Shown here: positions 59,593-64,000 of the stretch, piece after piece
Position numbering within the stretch: the stretch's first letter is position 1
Layout of the letters: the number at the start of each line of letters is the position of its first letter
Origin: Lophium mytilinum
Taxonomy: Eukaryota; Ascomycota; Dothideomycetes; Mytilinidiales; Mytilinidiaceae
Assembly (NCBI GenBank): GCA_010093605.1
Contig: MU004204.1
Location: 146,105-210,104 of the forward strand
Direction: 5' to 3'
Length of the DNA stretch: 64,000 nucleotides
Made by a program: the position numbers and the translations under genes
The notes under the pieces: generated by a model
Databases searched by the model: none
What the model saw: the letters and a program-made list of their open reading frames with translations, nothing else
Told to the model about the DNA's origin: nothing

Positions 59593-59955
59593 TCATGGGA
59601 AAGAACAAAGCAGCAAAACCTGACAAAAGCTCCCAGAAATTCCCCCCATGATAGTGACCAAGAGAACCTCTTTGATATCGTGCCCAAACTTATCCAGCTT
59701 GAACCCACCCACCCTAGGATCGCTTAGCCAAGCTATCCATATTCCAGAACTCCCATCCCCGTTAAATACTGTACAAATACCGCCGTAGCCGTTGTTCCCG
59801 CCGTAGGCATGTCTCCTAGAGCGCCATTCCGTTTCCTTTCCATCCCACTCCGTGAAAGCAGAAAGCCGTTTCGTAATCGTCCATAAACTCCGAAGCCAGA
59901 GGCTCTCGTTGGGATGGCGCAGAATTTCGACAGGTGCCGAACCAATCTGACCCAA
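59593..59955 (-). CDS. Orphan exon-like frame downstream of the GPCR gene
   Basis: Open minus-strand frame without its own ATG, preceded by a CAG acceptor-like site. It reads APVEILRHPNESLWLRSLWT, LSAFTEWDGKETEWRSRRHA, YGGNNGYGGICTVFNGDGSS and GIWIAWLSDPRVGGFKLDKF. The composition is convincing for protein, but I do not recognise it. It begins 13 bases past the GPCR stop. It may be a terminal exon of a decayed gene or an alternative last exon. Confidence 0.3.
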   Translation of the reverse strand: MGQIGSAPVEILRHPNESLWLRSLWTITKRLSAFTEWDGKETEWRSRRHAYGGNNGYGGICTVFNGDGSSGIWIAWLSDPRVGGFKLDKFGHDIKEVLLVTIMGGISGSFCQVLLLCSFP

Positions 59956-59967
59956 TCAGGTGCTCAT

Positions 59968-61386
59968 CTATGAAGCACGGTCCCGGTGACGCCTCCTGAG
60001 GCAGATGTCTCTGATCTCATGGCGCGAGGTGACGCCGTAGATGATGGCGTTCCCCAAGCCCTGCAGCGGTAGCACAATGGCGGCGGCAAGGTTCATGCCG
60101 TAGTTGGGCTCCTTGGGGTTGATCATGCCTTGAACGCGGTTAATGGTTGACGGGATCTGTGCGATGAATTAATGCTGGCTCGAAAATGGTGGTCACGGGG
60201 AATGGACTTACCCAGACTACCAGTAGGACTAACCAGACAAGAGCTGCAGTCAAGAGATAGGTCCGAGCGTTCCTAGCCGCCTGCTCAGCGGGTGTTACGG
60301 CTTGGCCTCCAGAAATCACGATGTTGTGCATGGGCTGGACTTCTTCAATGATGTGTGTGTTATGCGCGCCATGTTGCTCAGCGGCGAATGATGTCAGAGG
60401 ACTAGTGCTGTTGAACGACGAGAGGGTGGTCTCGTCAGCATGAGCACGCCTCTTCGTCTCCGTAGTAGTGACGTCGATGTTTGTAACGGCCTGAATCTCG
60501 CTGAAATCTTGCAAGTTGTTGTCAAATCCCAAGCCAAAGTTATAGAGTGGAACGGGATTCTCTATGTTGTGGAGGGCACGTGCATTCGTGCGGATGTACT
60601 TGACGAAGACAATGACGTAGAGCATGAACGTTCCCAAAATGATGGCGCTGGAGGGTGTGTTAGCTTTGGTATTTGGCGAGCTGCCTCATTGTGAGCTTAC
60701 AGGACGGGTCCGTAGAAGAAAGCGAGCCGCATCCAATCGTACTCGCGGGTAACCCAGCACCAGATCTACCACCAATGTCAGCCAGTTGTCATAATGTCGG
60801 AGAGGCTCGTTGCTCACGGTCGCTGGCCCATATATCGGTGCCGTGGTTCTCGAATCCGCGATGAGGAAGGAGCAGGAGACGGTCAAAGGGAGACCGTAGC
60901 AAATGACCATGTACCGCGTCTCGAACTTCTGGAGGCTCTGCGGGGTATGGTTATGGAAAAAAGTAGTGTAAACATTCCAGGCCATACAGGCAGCCCACAG
61001 AGCATCGGACGGAATGAAGCTAGAAACGTTAGCCTTGGCCATGGCAAGTTTAGTTTGTCATTCTTGACGCCGTCTTACGATTGAATCAGGAAGCCTTGAG
61101 CACGACACGCGTTGGTCGGTCTGCCGTTGTCGTGGTTGAGTGCTAAGACGGAGATGGAAAACATAGTGGCGGTATTTGCGAGGATGTTGCCGAACGAGGC
61201 GCAGAAAAGAAGACGGTTGATGGGCTTCTTGAACTCTGCCCTCCAGGCGAACGTCCCCATGATGAAGAGGGAGCCGAGGACAGATAGGACGGAGCCGACA
61301 CGCTCAGCGACGACGATACTCCACATCTTGTGTGGTGGGAAGGCGTGGGTAGTGGCGTAATAGCCGTGGGTGACGTTCGAAGCCAT
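59968..61386 (-). CDS. G protein-coupled receptor, cAMP-receptor-like (class V type)
   Basis: Five exons on the minus strand: 61386-61079, 61019-60818, 60765-60701, 60647-60212, 60156-59968, all GT-AG, giving 399 residues. Seven spans. TM1-3: VAERVGSVLSVLGSLFIMGT, KPINRLLFCASFGNILANTA, SFIPSDALWAACMAWNVYTT. Conserved WCW in the second outer loop, TM5 FYGPV...GTFMLYVIVFVKYI, a long third inner loop (about 212-312, Ser/Thr-rich with possible phosphosites), TM6 TYLLTAALVWLVLLVVW, TM7 MNLAAAIVLPLQGLGNAIIY, and a short basic tail. The layout matches Dictyostelium cAR-like fungal receptors that feed heterotrimeric G-protein/cAMP signalling. The ligand is unknown. Confidence 0.9.
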
Positions 61387-64000
61387 GGCGAAGTTATGTC
61401 TTCGATATCGCGAGATTGCGAGAAGATGGTGCCCGCGAGCACGACGGCGACCTAAACCACGAATTCGGGCGGACCGAGATTGAGGGACGGACGACGCAGG
61501 AGGTGATCCACAGCAGAGGCAGCTGCGGCGGGGCTTCAGAGGTGAAGTTGGCCGTGCGCACGAGAAGGAGGGCCTCCAGGGTGAAGTCTGGGTCGGGACG
61601 GGTGCGGGATGCAGGACCGCGGGACGAGGACGACGCGTTTGAAGTTTATCTACGTCGTTGCCAGGTGGGCGTAGGTCAGGCCGTTGAAGTGAAAGCCGTC
61701 ACGTGCCGGCGCCTTCACCTTGCGCTGCCACCACTTGCGCCAGGCACCGTGCCAGCGCCAGCTACCAGCTCAAGAGTACGGCGTGGAACGAGGAGCTGAG
61801 CGTCTGAAGAGGGCGTGTCTGTTCCTGAGATGGCGGCACCGATGATGGCCCTTTGGCGCAACGTCGCACCGCGCAAGTCAACCAGCCCAGAAAACAGCGA
61901 AGCCAGGGCGTTCCGTGCGACGGGCCGAGTGCGGACGCGAGTGTGCCGAGGGAATGCAGAGTACCAAAGAGCAATGTAGTGAAGGAGGTGAATAGGTAGA
62001 GACTTGTATTTCTAGGCTAGAGACGTCGAGTCGCATCGGGGGAAGGCGCCACGGCAGAGGTGAGATGGGAAGAGAAGCAGACGAGAGGCGCCATATCCTA
62101 CCTGCAAACATACCATGTCCATCTACTTGTATGGCCGGCCGAAGCGCCACGCGCCTGCTGCAGAGAGGACCTTCGTTTTGCATGCATAATACCCGCTACC
62201 GGTCCCCAGGAAGCGTGAGAGGTGCGATTGCGGCATGAGCACAGGGACAAACAGCGGAAGGGAACGCGCCGGGTCCGACACAGCCCAGGTACTGCTCTGC
62301 AAGACGGATCGCGTAATGCTGCTTGTTGCTCGCCTTGCCAATGATCTCCTCTGTGGGAGGCCGCTCAGGGGGGCGCGGAGAGGCACCGACGATGCATCGC
62401 AGCGAGGGATGATGCTCGTCCGCCCGCCACTCCGCTGCGGGACTGGGGAAAAGCCCTGCCGTTTCTCGTGCACGCACCGTTTCTCATGGCGCCAGTCTCA
62501 CATACTGGCGGCTGGCGGGGGTGGCAGCGGGGGCGCCGGGGAGAGGCTTCGAGCCATCGGGGCGTTTTGGTGAATGGAGGTGGGAGGAGACTAAGGGACG
62601 TCGAGGAGGGATCGGGCCCACAAAGCCTAGCAAGCAGTATGCACCCATGCTTCACCTCCTAGCGGGCTCGGCAGCACTAGGACTCCCTAGCAGCTGCCAT
62701 TCCATTGTTCCGACCTTCAAGTACAATGCTGCCTCACACGAGGAGCGTCCGTATTCCAGTCGAGCTGGCGGCATGCCGTTACGAACTTTATCTATAGGAT
62801 CGCCCGTTCGTAGGACCATGCTCCTGCACTCTCGCCTGTTGAAGTGGTCTAGCGTAGACAGACACGAGGAAGGAATTGGTGATCAACGCCCCCAGAAGGT
62901 CGGGGTGCTGCTCGTCGCCTTCAGCAGCCGACGCTGGCGGGCCGGTCCCGTTGTCAGTGAAAACTGACGGCGCTAAGCAGGAGGCAAGGTGCATAACACG
63001 GCGACGAGAATTAGCGGCAGCTCTCTCTTCGTCTAACTGCATCTCACAGGCTCAACATCTCAACTCCTATTGCTCCGAGTACACTGCAAGACGTTGACCC
63101 CCGTCACTGACGATCTGTTCCCATGTGTCTCATACGCCTGGACCCCCAACCGAATCTAGCAGTAGGCTTACCCCAAAACGCCGCCTGTGAGGCCATGCGA
63201 GCCGTTGGCGATGTCTGACCAACGACATCTGAGGTCGTCAGCAGGCGAATGGTGATGGACCATGCATATGTCCCTGGCTATTGTCACACAGCGCTGCCGA
63301 TTATACCGCCAGACTACTCCGTCTTCATACCGGCGTCGTTTGACCTCCTGGTCTCGGTCGCAATCGCCAAGCTGGACAAACTCAACTGACGCAAGGCTTG
63401 ACCTTTTTGGAAGCCGTCTGGGGAACCTTGGACGCCCCTAGTGTCTGCACTCGTGGCTCCCATGTTACTGTGGGCAGAACACTGCTCACCGACAGAAGCC
63501 GCACTGCATAGGGCGTAATTCTCGAACGCTACCTACAGTACGTGCACAGTTCAGTCTTACTCATGTCTAATCCTAGCGAGATTTGGATCTGCTCTGCACC
63601 CGCTTTCTACGGGACAGTGCATCGCGGTACCTGTGCACGTTTTGGGTGTCGTCAGTACCACAGCCCTGTAGGGCCAGCAAGAAGGTAGTGATTAGCGGTG
63701 CGAATCTCTTACCCCAAGCCCACCACGCTTCTTTTTCTGCACTTGTTCTTCTCGCAAGACCCCCAAGTATTGATATGTCCTTGACCACCTGATGCCACCG
63801 AGCTCGACAACGCATCAGAAGCTCTTGATCACGCAGAACAAAGTTAACGCCAATCAGTCAACCGATGTCTATCTAACAGCTCGCCCAAACGCTATCGCTG
63901 TATGGCTAGACCGCCGTATCTCGGCATGCCGCCATGAAACACCACGTGGGAGCGGCAGATCCCTTGGTCATGGCTTAACTGACTCGCAGCAGTAGCGTCA
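61387..64000. other. Right end, no gene supported
   Basis: The first 400 bases are the GPCR promoter side and are strongly purine-rich on the plus strand (61.4-61.7 kb). Frames of 60-150 codons overlap on both strands (for example 61416-61799 and 62521-62967) and look like GC-composition artefacts. No RNA gene or repeat was recognised. Confidence 0.4.

Noticed and set aside
61416-61799. 127-codon plus-strand frame next to the GPCR gene
   Set aside because: It lies in purine-rich promoter DNA and has the Arg/Gly/Glu bias expected from composition alone.

Overview
The window is nuclear DNA of a filamentous ascomycete (Pezizomycotina; Dothideomycetes is my guess). The evidence is short GT-AG introns with CTAAC-like branch sites, exons that become typical fungal proteins once spliced, and families such as a fungal Slx4, a class I CPD photolyase, a fungal rhodopsin-domain protein and a cAMP-receptor-like GPCR. 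All coordinates are window coordinates. Exon limits were set by hand from splice signals plus reading phase.

Left part (1-9.4 kb): a five-exon amino-acid permease (+), an intergenic block with three tandem 115-bp repeats that each carry CACGTG, and the single-exon SLX4 gene (-).

Middle part (about 9.4-33.5 kb): a gene-poor island with no convincing complete large gene. It holds rearranged fragments of two glutamate-linked genes: glutamate synthase (16.9-18.3 kb and again near 31.5 kb) and glutamate 5-kinase (18.6 and 22.4 kb). It also holds a U6 snRNA-derived locus with a TATA box, B box and T-runs but a changed ACAGAGA box, one 196-codon open frame of unknown function, and several families of diverged tandem repeats (11.7-12.0, 21.3-21.9, 26-29 and 31.9-32.3 kb). 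One of these repeat families forms hairpins that show a compensatory change.

Right part (33.9-61.4 kb): a normal gene-dense stretch. In order: a conserved fungal protein (-), a second conserved fungal protein (+), an EthD-like protein (+), an M28 metallopeptidase of the glutamate carboxypeptidase II type (-), an alpha/beta hydrolase (+), a fungal rhodopsin-domain membrane protein (+), CPD photolyase (+), a membrane protein of unknown function (-), an MFS transporter (-) with a probable GC-AG intron, and a class V type GPCR (-). The last 2.6 kb shows no supported gene.

The genes form no single pathway. The unusual biology is in the island: the altered U6 copy, the covarying hairpin repeats, the exon-like tandem array and the shuffled glutamate-metabolism fragments.
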